Assembly (NCBI RefSeq): GCF_001612805.1
Contig: NZ_BDBD01000019.1
Span: 124,001-188,000, forward strand
Direction of reading: 5' to 3'
Length of the DNA: 64,000 nt
DNA from: Nocardia coubleae NBRC 108252
Lineage (GTDB): Bacteria; Actinomycetota; Actinomycetes; Mycobacteriales; Mycobacteriaceae
Shown here: positions 7,949-16,451 of the stretch, one piece after another
Layout: every line of letters starts with the position of its first letter
Numbering within the stretch: position 1 is the first letter of the stretch
Translations under genes and position numbers: made by a program
Notes under the pieces: model-generated
The model's input: only the letters and a program-made list of their open reading frames with translations
Databases searched by the model: none
Told to the model about the DNA's origin: nothing

Positions 7949-8947
7949 TCAGGCGCTGAGCCCCGAGGTGAACCGCCGCCGGTAATCCGACGGCGACACA
8001 CCGAGCCGTGCGATGAAGGTGCGCCGCAGCGCCTCGGGGCTGGTGAAGCCCGCGTCGGCGGCGGCCCGTCGCACCGAGCTGCCCGCCTCGAGCTGGGCGC
8101 GGGCCAGATCGAAGCGCATGTTCGCCGCGTATTCGGCCGGGCTGAGCCCGACCTCCTCGGTGAAGAGCCGGGTGAGGTGGCGTGGGCTCACGTTCACGTG
8201 GCGGGCGAGTTCCTGCACGCTGTGCCGTCGTGACGGGTCCTCGGCGATCAGGTCCGTCACCGCGCGCACCGGGCCCGGCGGTAGCGCCACCGCGCGCAAC
8301 GGTGTCGAGAACTGTGCCTGCCCGCCGGATCGCTGGAGGTAGACCAGCAGACCCTGGGCGACCCGACGGGCCACGGCGCTGCCAAGGTCCTCGGCGACCA
8401 GCGCCAGCGCGAGGTCGATGCCCGCGGCGACACCGGCTGACGTCGCGATATCGGCCTCGCGGACGAAGATCCGATCCGCCAGCACCTCCACGCGCGGATA
8501 CCGGCGGGCCAGCTCGGGGGCGAACTTCCAGTGCGTTGTCGCGCCGCGCCCGTCCAGCAGCCCGAGTTCGGCGAGCACGAAGGCACCGCTGCAGATCGAC
8601 ACCACCCGCCTGCTCCGCGCGGCGAGGACACGTGCCGCGTCGAGTAGTTCCGGCCGGACGAACTGGGCCGGGCGCACCTCGCTGCCCGGCACGACCAGCG
8701 TGTCGAGCGCGAGCACATCGGCGGCCGCCGCGTCCACAGCAACTCCCCCGCCGACCGAGGTCTGCACGGGCGCGCCGGTGGGTGAGAGCAGAACGATCTC
8801 GTAGGCATCGGCGAACTGATTGGCCTCGACGAACACCTCGGCCGGGCCTACGTAGTCGAGCGCCTTCACCTCGTCGAACAGGAGAAACCCGATACGCCGT
8901 GTCCCAGTAGATGTGTTGTGGCGTGGGCGATCCGGGGCTGCAGACAT
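7949..8947 (-). CDS. GlxA-family transcriptional regulator (DJ-1/PfpI plus AraC HTH)
   Basis: A 332-residue regulator. The N-terminal half is a DJ-1/PfpI glutamine amidotransferase-like domain (RIGFLLFDEVKALDYVGPAEVF; the nucleophile-elbow cysteine in RVVSICSGAFVLAELG). The C-terminal third is an AraC-type double helix-turn-helix (RHSVQELARHVNVSPRHLTR, then VRRAAADAGFTSPEALRRTF). Members control nitrogen, betaine or stress genes. The ATG at 8947 is supported by a TAGATT box seven bases upstream. It is divergent from the hydrolase gene at 9069 and may control it. Confidence 0.88.
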   Translation of the reverse strand: MSAAPDRPRHNTSTGTRRIGFLLFDEVKALDYVGPAEVFVEANQFADAYEIVLLSPTGAPVQTSVGGGVAVDAAAADVLALDTLVVPGSEVRPAQFVRPELLDAARVLAARSRRVVSICSGAFVLAELGLLDGRGATTHWKFAPELARRYPRVEVLADRIFVREADIATSAGVAAGIDLALALVAEDLGSAVARRVAQGLLVYLQRSGGQAQFSTPLRAVALPPGPVRAVTDLIAEDPSRRHSVQELARHVNVSPRHLTRLFTEEVGLSPAEYAANMRFDLARAQLEAGSSVRRAAADAGFTSPEALRRTFIARLGVSPSDYRRRFTSGLSA

Positions 8948-8954
8948 AGCCACA

Positions 8955-8960
8955 AATCTA
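8955..8960 (-). promoter_or_regulatory. -10 box of a probable leaderless glxA-like promoter
   Basis: Reading the minus strand, TAGATT is followed by seven bases and the ATG at 8947. No ribosome-binding sequence is present. Confidence 0.5.
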
Positions 8961-9068
8961 CTGTTCGTCCGAAATAGCGGGATTCGCGGCCGTTCGGGTA
9001 GGCGACAGCCCACCCGCGCTCGACAACTATGAGCAACCTATCCATCCACCTCGTTCGACAGGATCGCC

Positions 9069-9890
9069 ATGCCCTACTTCACGACATCCGACGGCACCGA
9101 GATCTACTTCTCCGACTGGGGCACCGGGCAGCCCATCGTCTTCAGCCACGGCTGGCCGCTGAGCTCCGACGCCTGGGCGCTCGAGCGGAAGACCTTCGCC
9201 GACGCGGGCTTTCGCGTCATCGCGCATGACCGCCGTGGACACGGCCGCTCCGCGCAGCCGTGGCAGGGCAACGACATGGACACCTACGCGCGTGACCTCG
9301 CCGAACTCGTCGAATCGCTCGATCTGCGCGACGTGATCGTCGTCGGGCATTCGACCGGTGGCGGCGAGGCTGTGCGCTACGCGGCGCGCCACGGCCGGGA
9401 CCGGGTCGCCAAGGTCGTCACCATCGGCGCGGTGCCGCCGATCATGGTGGCCACCGAGGCCTACCCCGACGGTCTGCCCATGTCGGTGTTCGACAACATC
9501 CGCGCCGGGGTGCTGGCCGACCGGTCCAACTTCTACCAGGAGCTGGCCCCGTCGTTCTTCGGCTTCAACCGCGAGGGTGCCGCCGTGTCCAAGGGCGCCA
9601 TGGACGACTTCTGGCGGCAGGGCATGCTCGCGGGCATCCAGGCCGCCTACGAGTGTGTCGCCGCGTTCTCGGCGACCGATTTCACCGAGGACCTGCGGGC
9701 CCTCGAGGTACCGATCCTCATCGCGCACGGCGACGACGATCAGATCGTGCCCATCGCGAACTCGGCGCACAAGTCGATCGAGCTGGTCAAGGACGGCACG
9801 CTGAAGGTGTACCCCGGTGCGCCGCACGGCATCTTCGGTTCCTACCAGCAGGAGCTGATCAGCGACATCCTCGCGTTCATCAAGGGCTGA
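9069..9890 (+). CDS. Alpha/beta hydrolase, non-haem chloroperoxidase/esterase type
   Basis: A 273-residue alpha/beta hydrolase. The oxyanion-hole region is VFSHGWPLSSDAW. The nucleophile elbow is GHSTGG (about residues 97-102). The acid is in LIAHGDDDQIVP and the catalytic histidine in GAPHGIFGSY. The RRGHGRSAQPW and GHSTGGGEAVRY stretches are those of the cofactor-free haloperoxidase/arylesterase family. These enzymes act mainly as esterases or perhydrolases; halogenation is a side activity through peracids. It has no signal peptide. It stands between a divergent GlxA regulator and a convergent TetR gene. Confidence 0.9.
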   Translation: MPYFTTSDGTEIYFSDWGTGQPIVFSHGWPLSSDAWALERKTFADAGFRVIAHDRRGHGRSAQPWQGNDMDTYARDLAELVESLDLRDVIVVGHSTGGGEAVRYAARHGRDRVAKVVTIGAVPPIMVATEAYPDGLPMSVFDNIRAGVLADRSNFYQELAPSFFGFNREGAAVSKGAMDDFWRQGMLAGIQAAYECVAAFSATDFTEDLRALEVPILIAHGDDDQIVPIANSAHKSIELVKDGTLKVYPGAPHGIFGSYQQELISDILAFIKG

Positions 9891-9897
9891 GGGGTTT

Positions 9898-9922
9898 CCG
9901 GCGCGGCCTCGCGCCGCGCCGG
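9898..9922. terminator. GC-rich bidirectional terminator-like hairpin
   Basis: Ten-base arms (CCGGCGCGGC and its exact complement) surround a five-base loop. They lie in the 36-base gap between the convergent hydrolase and TetR genes. No T-run follows, as is common for actinobacterial hairpins. Confidence 0.55.
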
Positions 9923-9926
9923 TCAC

Positions 9927-10586
9927 TCAGTCCGACAGACGGTCGAGCACTGCGTCGGCGGCCGCTCGCACCGTATCCATCGCCCCGTGATGACCGACGA
10001 TGCGCACGATCGCATCCGGGATGACGCGCTCGGCCTCCTCTCCCGCGGACCCTTCGTCGGACCTGATCGCGATCACCGTCTCGACCAACCGGAACGGCAG
10101 AATCCGCGCATCGTCGGATTGCCCTGCCGCAGTACATGATTCGGCGGCGAGACGCTCGTAGTGTTCACGCAGTTCGTCGCGGCGGCGACGGAAGGCGACG
10201 AAACGTTCGGTGCGCAGTTCCGGCAGCAGGTACAGGGCGCCGAGATTCCAGCGCGCGCCGCGCAGTTGGCGCACGTCGAACAGGGCGAGCGCGTAGAGCT
10301 TGGTCGTGGCGTCCTCGGGCTCGGCGTGTAGCTTGTGCGCCAATTCCACCGGGCCCGCGACGGTTTCGGCGAGCAGCGCGTCGAGGATGTCGTCCTTGGC
10401 CGCGAAGTGGTGATACAGCGAGGCCTGCCGGATGCCGACCGCGTCGGCGACCGCGCGGGTGGAGGTGTTGGCATACCCCTTGGTGGTGAACAGCTCCGCC
10501 GCGGCGTCGAGGATTTCCGCGCGCGGCGTCGTCCCGCGCCGACGGCGCTGTTCCAGCCGGGGACGCCCGGGTCCGAGGTTTGCCAC
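9927..10586 (-). CDS. TetR/AcrR family regulator
   Basis: A 219-residue regulator with a basic N-terminal extension, then a TetR helix-turn-helix: AEILDAAAELFTTKGYANTS, TRAVADAVGIRQASLYHHF and the AAKDDILDALL helix. The C-terminal ligand domain is not assignable. The GTG start at 10586 is 75 bases from a perfect palindrome at 10662-10681 in the 217-base gap to the divergent permease operon. It is therefore the obvious candidate to repress that operon and perhaps itself. Confidence 0.88.
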   Translation of the reverse strand: MANLGPGRPRLEQRRRRGTTPRAEILDAAAELFTTKGYANTSTRAVADAVGIRQASLYHHFAAKDDILDALLAETVAGPVELAHKLHAEPEDATTKLYALALFDVRQLRGARWNLGALYLLPELRTERFVAFRRRRDELREHYERLAAESCTAAGQSDDARILPFRLVETVIAIRSDEGSAGEEAERVIPDAIVRIVGHHGAMDTVRAAADAVLDRLSD

Positions 10587-10661
10587 GGCGTCGATTGTGT
10601 CACCGGTGCGTCACCACTCCCGCAATGGGCACCTCACCAGGTGCGATGCGGAACCGTTCAA

Positions 10662-10681
10662 TTTCTGTCATTCGACAGAAA
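10662..10681 (+). promoter_or_regulatory. Perfect 8-4-8 palindrome, likely TetR operator
   Basis: TTTCTGTC-ATTC-GACAGAAA has fully complementary eight-base arms. It sits in the divergent region between the tetR gene and the permease/UAAP operon. Size and symmetry suit a TetR dimer site. Nothing resembling a guanidine riboswitch core was recognised in this gap. Confidence 0.6.
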
Positions 10682-10803
10682 CGTAGGCAACACAGAAGTT
10701 ACGGCACGCCTCGGAGTCGATACACGCACGACACCGTTCGAGCGATCGCGAGCGCAAAACTATCGACTGATAGATATTGGCCGCACCGCCGAAGGACTCC
10801 GAT

Positions 10804-12333
10804 ATGGCCACGACGCTCGCCACCCCAGCCCCGCCCGACGCCGCGCGCGACGGCGCCGACCTCGCCCAGTTCGGCTACGAACCCGTCCTGCACCGCAAGC
10901 TCGGGCGCTACGCGTCCTTCGCGGCGGGCTTCTCGTTCGTCTCCATCCTCACCACCATCTTCCAGTTCTTCGGTTTCGGCTATTCGTTCGGCGGTGCCGC
11001 GTTCTTCTGGACGTGGCCGCTGGTTTTCGCCGGGCAGTTCCTCGTCGCCCTGAACTTCGCCGAGCTCGCCGCGCGGTATCCGATCTCGGGCTGCATCTAT
11101 CAGTGGTCGCGCCGGTTGGCCGGTGGCCTCGTCGGCTGGTTCGCCGGCTGGATGATGGTGATCGCCCAGGTGGTCACCGCGGCGGCCGCCGCCATCGCCC
11201 TGCAGGTGGTGCTGCCCACGATCTGGAGCGGCTTCCAGATCATCGGCTCCGACACCGCGCTCACTTCACGCGACGGCGCGATGAACGCGGTGCTGCTGGG
11301 CAGCGTGCTGCTGGTGGTCACCACCACGATCAATGTGATCGGGATCGATCTGATGGCGCGGATCAACTCGATCGGGGTCACCATCGAGATCGTCGGTGTG
11401 CTCGCCATCATCGGGCTGTTCTTCTCGGGTTCCGAACGCGGTCCGGCCGTGGTGTTGCAGACCGATCAGGCCGCGCCCGGTCCGTTCTGGGCGGCGTTCC
11501 TGATCTCGGGCCTGATGGCGGCGTACGTGATGGTCGGATTCGATTCCGCCGGTGAGCTTTCCGAGGAGACGAAGAATCCGCGCCGGGTCGCCCCGCGCAC
11601 GATTCTGCTCGCGCTGTCGGTGTCGGCGCTCGGCGGTGGGCTCATGCTGCTTGGCGCGCTGATGGCGGCACCGAGCCTCACCGACGGCGAATTGGCCTCC
11701 GGCGGATTGGCTTACGTCATCATGGCCAAGCTCGACAGTCCCGCCGGGTCGGTGCTGCTCGGCTGTGTGGCGGTGGCGGTGGTCGTGTGCACGCTCGCGA
11801 TTCAGACGGCCGGTTCGCGGTTGATGTTCTCGATGGCACGTGACGGCAAGCTGCCCTTCGCCAAGGCCCTTTCCACCGTGCATCCGAGGTTCGGTACGCC
11901 CGTGTGGCCCGCCGTGGTGATCGGCGCGCTCGGCATCGGGCTGCTGGTGCTGAACCTGGGCAACCCGGCCATCTTCGCCACGCTGGCCAGTGTGTGCATC
12001 GTGAGCCTGTACCTGGCGTATCTGCTGGTCACGGTGCCGCTGCTGGTGCGGCGGATCAAGGGTCTGCCCGCGCCCGAGGACACGACGTTGTTCACCCTCG
12101 GCCGCTGGGGCGTTCCGGTCAACGCGCTGGCGGTGGTGTGGGGCATCGCGATGGTGATCAACCTGGCCTGGCCGCGACCCGAGGTGTACACGCCCGCCGG
12201 TGGTAGCTGGTGGCAGTTGTGGGCGGGACCGCTGTCGGTCGGCGTGATTCTCGCCGTCGGCGCGGTGGTGTACCGGGTCGTGGTCACCAAATCCGAGGCG
12301 GTCGAACCGGCGGTCGCACCAGCTCCCGCCTGA
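10804..12333 (+). CDS. APC-superfamily permease of the urea/guanidine carboxylase operon
   Basis: A 509-residue polytopic membrane protein with about twelve hydrophobic segments, starting near residue 37 (FAAGFSFVSILTTIFQFFG). It carries the APC signature region FAELAARYPISGCIYQWSRR and the cytoplasmic loop DSAGELSEETKNPRRVAPR. The ATG at 10804 has GAAGGA seven bases upstream; a TTG at 10777 is a weaker alternative. Permeases of this type regularly accompany urea-carboxylase-associated genes and are annotated as amino acid or urea-carboxylase-related transporters. Import of guanidine, urea or a related nitrogen compound is inferred from the neighbours. A 204-base gap with a palindromic repeat separates it from the next gene. 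Confidence 0.85.
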   Translation: MATTLATPAPPDAARDGADLAQFGYEPVLHRKLGRYASFAAGFSFVSILTTIFQFFGFGYSFGGAAFFWTWPLVFAGQFLVALNFAELAARYPISGCIYQWSRRLAGGLVGWFAGWMMVIAQVVTAAAAAIALQVVLPTIWSGFQIIGSDTALTSRDGAMNAVLLGSVLLVVTTTINVIGIDLMARINSIGVTIEIVGVLAIIGLFFSGSERGPAVVLQTDQAAPGPFWAAFLISGLMAAYVMVGFDSAGELSEETKNPRRVAPRTILLALSVSALGGGLMLLGALMAAPSLTDGELASGGLAYVIMAKLDSPAGSVLLGCVAVAVVVCTLAIQTAGSRLMFSMARDGKLPFAKALSTVHPRFGTPVWPAVVIGALGIGLLVLNLGNPAIFATLASVCIVSLYLAYLLVTVPLLVRRIKGLPAPEDTTLFTLGRWGVPVNALAVVWGIAMVINLAWPRPEVYTPAGGSWWQLWAGPLSVGVILAVGAVVYRVVVTKSEAVEPAVAPAPA

Positions 12334-12346
12334 GCGCGTGGATCAA

Positions 12347-12407
12347 GATCACCGCGCTCTGGTGGCGGCATCGCCCGAGAAGCCGACGCCACCAGAGCGT
12401 GGTGATC
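12347..12407. repeat. Dispersed palindromic element, copy A
   Basis: Two 21-base arms (12347-12367 and 12387-12407) are complementary except for one pair, around a 19-base loop. The left arm begins GATCACCGCGCTCTGGTGGC. A second copy with the same arm sequence is at 32147-32207. It lies just downstream of the permease stop and could act as terminator or mRNA-stabilising stem. Confidence 0.75.
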
Positions 12408-12500
12408 AACCGACCAGCACCTCAGCACTGCCTGGTTGCCGCCGCAACCCGGTCGCTGCGGTGCAGAGGCCGACGAATCACCCAGTCCATCAACCGTTTT

Positions 12501-12516
12501 GCCGAGAACTCTCGGC
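12501..12516 (+). promoter_or_regulatory. Hairpin in the UAAP1 leader
   Basis: GCCGAG-AACT-CTCGGC is a perfect six-base stem ending ten bases before the GGAGG ribosome-binding site (12527-12531) of the gene starting at 12538. It may be an operator or a stem affecting translation. Confidence 0.3.
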
Positions 12517-12537
12517 CTGCATGTACGGAGGATCCTG

Positions 12538-13350
12538 ATGACGGTTACCCCATCCGCAGACGCCGCGCGGGGCCAGGACACCGCGCCCACTCCCGCCCTT
12601 ACCGAGGAAATCGCGATAGCGACCGGATCCACCGATGGCGCGCGAGCCCACGCGCGGGCCCAGGCTGCGGCTGCCACGATTGCCCGCCCGGAGATACCGC
12701 CGGGCGTCGAACCGACTCTGGCGCTGCGTATTCCGTCCGGCGGCTATGCGAATGTCGTCCTCGGCCGCGGGACCAGGGTTCGCTTGTCCGACCCCTCCGG
12801 GGCAACGTGTGCGCATCTGTTCCTGCTGCGCGCCGAATCACCTTGGGAGCGCTTGAATGTCGCCGACACCGTGAAGGTCCCGTGGCAGGCGTATCTGAGC
12901 GCCGGTCATCCACTGTTGTCGGATCAGGGGCGCGTGCTGGCCACCGTGCTCACCGATACCTCCGGGCACCACGACACCCTGTGCGGTCCGACCGGCGAAG
13001 CCCGCCACCAGCTGCACCTGGCCGCGGCCAAGCAGGGGCTCGAGCCGCGCGATGTCGGGCCGTCGATCGCCTTGTTCCGTGGGGTGCGCGTAGGGGCCGA
13101 CGGTGCCCTCGCGGCGACCGGCAACGGTCCGGCGGGCGGGGCGATCGACCTGTTCGTGCATCTTCCGGTGACCCTGCTGGTCGCCAATGCGGCCCACCCG
13201 CTCGACGATCGCCCTACCGGCGACCTCGATCTGATCGCCTGGGCCGCAGAGACTTTCGACTCACCGAACGACGACCCCGAGTACCGACGGGCCGTGGAGA
13301 ACACCGAGGCCGCGTGGGCGGCCGCACAGCACACGGAGGTTCCGGCATGA
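12538..13350 (+). CDS. Urea carboxylase-associated protein 1 (UAAP1, DUF1989)
   Basis: A 270-residue DUF1989 protein, annotated in many genomes as urea amidolyase-associated protein UAAP1. Work on guanidine catabolism has assigned UAAP1 and UAAP2 as the two subunits of carboxyguanidine deiminase, which turns carboxyguanidine into allophanate. The core has GGYANVVLGRGTRVRLSDPS, LFLLRAESPWERLNVADT and the TSGHHDTLCG motif with paired histidines and a cysteine that is likely to bind metal. The first 60 residues are low-complexity. GGAGG lies six bases before the ATG. It overlaps the UAAP2 gene by four bases (ATGA). Confidence 0.88.
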   Translation: MTVTPSADAARGQDTAPTPALTEEIAIATGSTDGARAHARAQAAAATIARPEIPPGVEPTLALRIPSGGYANVVLGRGTRVRLSDPSGATCAHLFLLRAESPWERLNVADTVKVPWQAYLSAGHPLLSDQGRVLATVLTDTSGHHDTLCGPTGEARHQLHLAAAKQGLEPRDVGPSIALFRGVRVGADGALAATGNGPAGGAIDLFVHLPVTLLVANAAHPLDDRPTGDLDLIAWAAETFDSPNDDPEYRRAVENTEAAWAAAQHTEVPA

Positions 13351-13964
13351 CAACGTCCACCCGCACCGTCGTCCTGGACGAGACTGTTCCGGCGCGGGCG
13401 CCGTGGTCGGCGATCGTCCGGGCCGGCGAGCAACTCGAGATCATCGACCTGCACGGCAACCAGGCTGTCGACTGCCTGCTGTACTCGGCTGCCGACCACA
13501 CCGACCGCTACAGCGCCCAGGCAACCATCGCCGCCCAGCGCAATATCTTCCTCACCACCGGCAGTGTGCTGCGCACCGAACGCGGCACCGCGCTGATGAC
13601 CGTGGTCGCCGACGAGGTCGGTAACCACGACACCATCGCGGGCGCCTGTTCCCAGGAATCCAACACCCTCCGCTACGGCCACCACACCCGCCACCAGCAC
13701 GCCTGCGTGGAGAACTTCCTCACGGCCGCTCTCGAATGGGGCCTCGGCAAGCGGGATCTGGTGTCCAACATCAACTGGTTCATGAATGTGCCAGTGGAGG
13801 CGGACGGCACGCTCGGCATCGTCGACGGACTGTCGGCGCCGGGTAAGAAGGTGACCTTGCGCGCGGAGATCGACACCCTCGTCCTGGTCTCCAACTGCCC
13901 CCAGATCAACAATCCGTGCAACGGATTCGATCCCACTCCCGTCCGAATGGTGGTGACCCGATGA
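13347..13964 (+). CDS. Urea carboxylase-associated protein 2 (UAAP2, DUF1989)
   Basis: A 205-residue DUF1989 protein, the partner of the preceding gene. The motif EVGNHDTIAGACSQESNTLRYG carries the same H-D-T-x-x-x-x-C pattern as UAAP1, and LVSNINWFMNVPV plus LVSNCPQINNPCNGFDPTP are typical of UAAP2. The expected role is the second subunit of a carboxyguanidine deiminase. The start is the ATG overlapping the UAAP1 stop, and its own stop overlaps the next ATG (ATGA, 13961-13964), so all three genes are likely coupled. The much longer upstream open frame is a shadow. Confidence 0.88.
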   Translation: MTTSTRTVVLDETVPARAPWSAIVRAGEQLEIIDLHGNQAVDCLLYSAADHTDRYSAQATIAAQRNIFLTTGSVLRTERGTALMTVVADEVGNHDTIAGACSQESNTLRYGHHTRHQHACVENFLTAALEWGLGKRDLVSNINWFMNVPVEADGTLGIVDGLSAPGKKVTLRAEIDTLVLVSNCPQINNPCNGFDPTPVRMVVTR

Positions 13965-16105
13965 GCCGCACCCTCACAGATTCCAGTGTCACCGCGGCCC
14001 CGACCGAAGCCATCTTTCCGACCACGGGTGCCGATGCCGTCCAGGTCTCGAAGTCGGCGCCCGCGTCGGACACCGACACCGCAGACCGGGAGCCGTCCGT
14101 CCAGCGACGGATCCAGGTCGTCCGGCCAGGAATGCAGACCACCGTGCAGGACTGGCCCGGGCGAATCGGCTACTGGCACATCGGGGTTCCGCCCTCTGGG
14201 CCGATGGACGACCTCTCGTTCCGGCTCGGTAACCGAGTGCTCGGCAACGCCGAGGGGGCGGCAGGGCTGGAATGCACACTCGGCGGGCCCGCGTTGCGGT
14301 TCGGTGCGGCGACGTGGGTGTGTGTCACCGGAGCGGTCGCCGAGGTGCGGGTCGACGGTCGTCCGGTCGAGCAATGGCGCACGGTCGAGGTGCCTGCCGG
14401 TGGGGTGCTCGATATCGGGGCGATCCGTGGGCCCGGGATGCGGACCTACGTGCTGGTGTCCGGTGGTATCCAGGTCGAGCAGTTCCTCGGCAGTGCCGCG
14501 ACGTTCACCCTCGGCAAGTTCGGTGGCGGCACCGGTGCTGCCCTGCGCGCCGACGACACGCTCGAGCTGGGCGAGCCGAGAACCCGCCTGGCCGCCGCCG
14601 TCCCCATGACCGACATCCCCGCCTTCGGCAAGCGCTGGGAACTGGCCGTCACCGAAGGACCGCACGGCGCACCGGAGTTCTTCACCCGCAAGGACTTCGA
14701 CACCATTCTCGGCACCGACTACGAGGTGCACTTCAACTCCGACCGCACCGGTGTACGCCTGATCGGCCCGAAACCGGAGTGGGCGCGCACCGACGGCGGC
14801 GAAGCGGGACTGCACCCGTCGAACATCCACGACAACGCCTACTCGATCGGTGCGCTCGACTTCACCGGTGACACCCCCATCCTCCTCGGCCCCGACGGAC
14901 CGAGTCTCGGCGGTTTCGTCTGCCCGGTGACCGTGGTTGCCGCCGACCGATGGAAACTCGGCCAGCTCACACCGGGCGACACCGTTCGTTTCGTGGCGAT
15001 CCGCTCCGAGCATGCCGCTCCCGCAGGAGCTTTGGGTACGCAGCGGCGCGCATCCATAGGCACGGTCGTCTCGGCGGGACGCGACGGCGACGACGGCATC
15101 CTGCTCCGCACCGAAGCCGACGACGAAACCAGCGTGACCTACCGCCGCCAAGGCGACGACGGCGTCCTCGTCGAATACGGCACCCTCACCCTCGATCTCG
15201 GCCTACGGGCCCGCGTACACGCCCTGCACCAGCACCTCATCGCCCTCGGCGCCCGCGGCGTCCTCGAACTCACCCCCGGCATCCGCTCGCTGCAGATCCG
15301 CGTCGACCCAGCCCTGCTTCCCATCCCGACGCTCCTCGACCTGATCACCGAAGCCGAAGCGCAACTGCCGAATTCGGATCAACTCGTCGTCCCTAGCCGC
15401 ACCGTCCACCTCCCACTCTCCTGGGACGACCCGGCCACCCGCGAAGCGATCACCCGCTACATGCACGGCGTCCGCGCCGACGCCCCCTGGTGCCCGTGGA
15501 ACATCGAGTTCATCCGCCGCATGAACGGACTCACCTCCGTCGACGACGTGTACCGCACCGTCTTCGACGCCGAATACCTGGTGCTCGGCCTGGGCGACGT
15601 CTACCTCGGCGCCCCCGTCGCCACCCCCACCGACCCCCGCCACCGCCTGGTCACCACCAAATACAACCCCGCCCGCACCTGGACCCCCGAAAACGCCGTC
15701 GGCATCGGCGGCGCCTACCTGTGCATCTACGGCATGGAGGGCCCCGGCGGCTACCAGTTCGTCGGCCGGACCACCCAGGTCTGGAACCACCGGGCAAGAC
15801 CGTCCGGCACGGCCGGACCCGGCGTCGACCGGTTCGCGGAGGAAGCCGAAACACCATGGCTGCTCCGGTATTTCGACCGCATTCGCTGGCACCCCGTGGA
15901 AGCGGACGAGTTGCTCGACCTGCGCGCCGACTTCGCTGCGGGGAAGGTGGCGATCACCGCGCAGGACGGAGAATTCCGCCTCGCCGACTACCGGCGCTTT
16001 CTGGCCGACAACGCCGACTCGATCGCGACATTCCGGTCCACCCAGGCCGAGGCGTTCGACGCCGAACGCCAATCCTGGCGCACCACAGGCGAACTCGCAG
16101 ACTGA
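13961..16105 (+). CDS. Urea/guanidine carboxylase, carboxyltransferase half only
   Basis: A 714-residue protein equal to the middle of urea (guanidine) carboxylase. Residues 48-330 are the KipA/AHS2-like domain (VVRPGMQTTVQDWPGRIGYW, PPSGPMDDLSFRLGNRVLGN). Residues 385-600 are the KipI/AHS1-like domain (VLVEYGTLTLDLGLRARVHA, GVLELTPGIRSLQIRVDPAL). The C-terminal part has KYNPARTWTPENAVGIGGAY and GMEGPGGYQFVGRTTQVWN. The full enzyme has about 1200 residues. Here the N-terminal biotin carboxylase is replaced by 47 low-complexity residues, and the protein stops after FRLADYRRFLADNADSIATF, before any biotin-carrier domain with a biotinyl lysine. It is thus either completed by subunits encoded elsewhere or has another reaction, such as 5-oxoprolinase-like chemistry. 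Confidence 0.88.
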   Translation: MSRTLTDSSVTAAPTEAIFPTTGADAVQVSKSAPASDTDTADREPSVQRRIQVVRPGMQTTVQDWPGRIGYWHIGVPPSGPMDDLSFRLGNRVLGNAEGAAGLECTLGGPALRFGAATWVCVTGAVAEVRVDGRPVEQWRTVEVPAGGVLDIGAIRGPGMRTYVLVSGGIQVEQFLGSAATFTLGKFGGGTGAALRADDTLELGEPRTRLAAAVPMTDIPAFGKRWELAVTEGPHGAPEFFTRKDFDTILGTDYEVHFNSDRTGVRLIGPKPEWARTDGGEAGLHPSNIHDNAYSIGALDFTGDTPILLGPDGPSLGGFVCPVTVVAADRWKLGQLTPGDTVRFVAIRSEHAAPAGALGTQRRASIGTVVSAGRDGDDGILLRTEADDETSVTYRRQGDDGVLVEYGTLTLDLGLRARVHALHQHLIALGARGVLELTPGIRSLQIRVDPALLPIPTLLDLITEAEAQLPNSDQLVVPSRTVHLPLSWDDPATREAITRYMHGVRADAPWCPWNIEFIRRMNGLTSVDDVYRTVFDAEYLVLGLGDVYLGAPVATPTDPRHRLVTTKYNPARTWTPENAVGIGGAYLCIYGMEGPGGYQFVGRTTQVWNHRARPSGTAGPGVDRFAEEAETPWLLRYFDRIRWHPVEADELLDLRADFAAGKVAITAQDGEFRLADYRRFLADNADSIATFRSTQAEAFDAERQSWRTTGELAD

Positions 16106-16114
16106 GGTTCCGGT

Positions 16115-16282
16115 TCAGAGCCCGTACTTGCGGACGAAATCCTCGGTGACGTCGACGACAGGAAACCCGTGGTCGGTCGCCTTGGTGTCGGTGGCGGTTT
16201 CCTCGATCAGCCGATCGGGCTCAGCAGGCAGATGGCGCCACCGTGCTCGCGGATCGGATTCTTCGGCAGGTTTGCTGGTCAT
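16115..16282 (-). CDS. Small hypothetical protein
   Basis: A 55-residue, strongly charged protein starting MTSKPAEESDPRARWRHLPA and ending VVDVTEDFVRKYGL. The ATG at 16282 is preceded on its strand by GGGAGG, which supports translation from there; the open frame further upstream belongs to a marR remnant. No membrane segment or known motif is seen. It converges with the carboxyltransferase gene nine bases away. The function is unknown. Confidence 0.5.
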   Translation of the reverse strand: MTSKPAEESDPRARWRHLPAEPDRLIEETATDTKATDHGFPVVDVTEDFVRKYGL

Positions 16283-16331
16283 CGTCCCTCCCAGGTCCTC
16301 ACATCCAGGATAGGCCAGCAGGCTCTGTTGT

Positions 16332-16407
16332 GCGGTCGCTGACGGGTTGGTTGCGTCGCGGAGGATGCGGAGGGCGGTGACCAGGCCGTCGAGTTGGGTG
16401 GGGGTGA
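16332..16407 (-). pseudogene. Remnant of a marR 3' end (left copy of the 76-bp direct repeat)
   Basis: This stretch is about 92% identical (six differences by eye) to 24579-24654, the last 76 bases or so of the intact marR gene. Read on the minus strand it encodes VTPTQLDGLVTALRILRDAT and NPSATA, matching LTPTQLDALTTTLRILRDAT and NPSATA of the intact protein. Similarity stops on both sides. It marks the left edge of the accessory island. Confidence 0.8.
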
Positions 16408-16451
16408 CGCCGGTGACTGACGGCACGGTGGAGGTGGCGCCGTTCGTTCGC

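Noticed and set aside
10587..10803. Possible guanidine riboswitch upstream of the permease/UAAP operon
   Set aside because: No recognisable conserved riboswitch core was found, and a perfect TetR-type palindrome offers a simpler control element.
12210..13346. Long frame upstream of UAAP2 in the same frame
   Set aside because: It runs through the permease end and UAAP1 in the wrong frame and has no homology; the ATG at 13347 fits the family and the ATGA coupling.
16283..16426. N-terminal extension of the small 16115-16282 gene
   Set aside because: The extension is the marR remnant read through. A ribosome-binding site supports the internal ATG at 16282.
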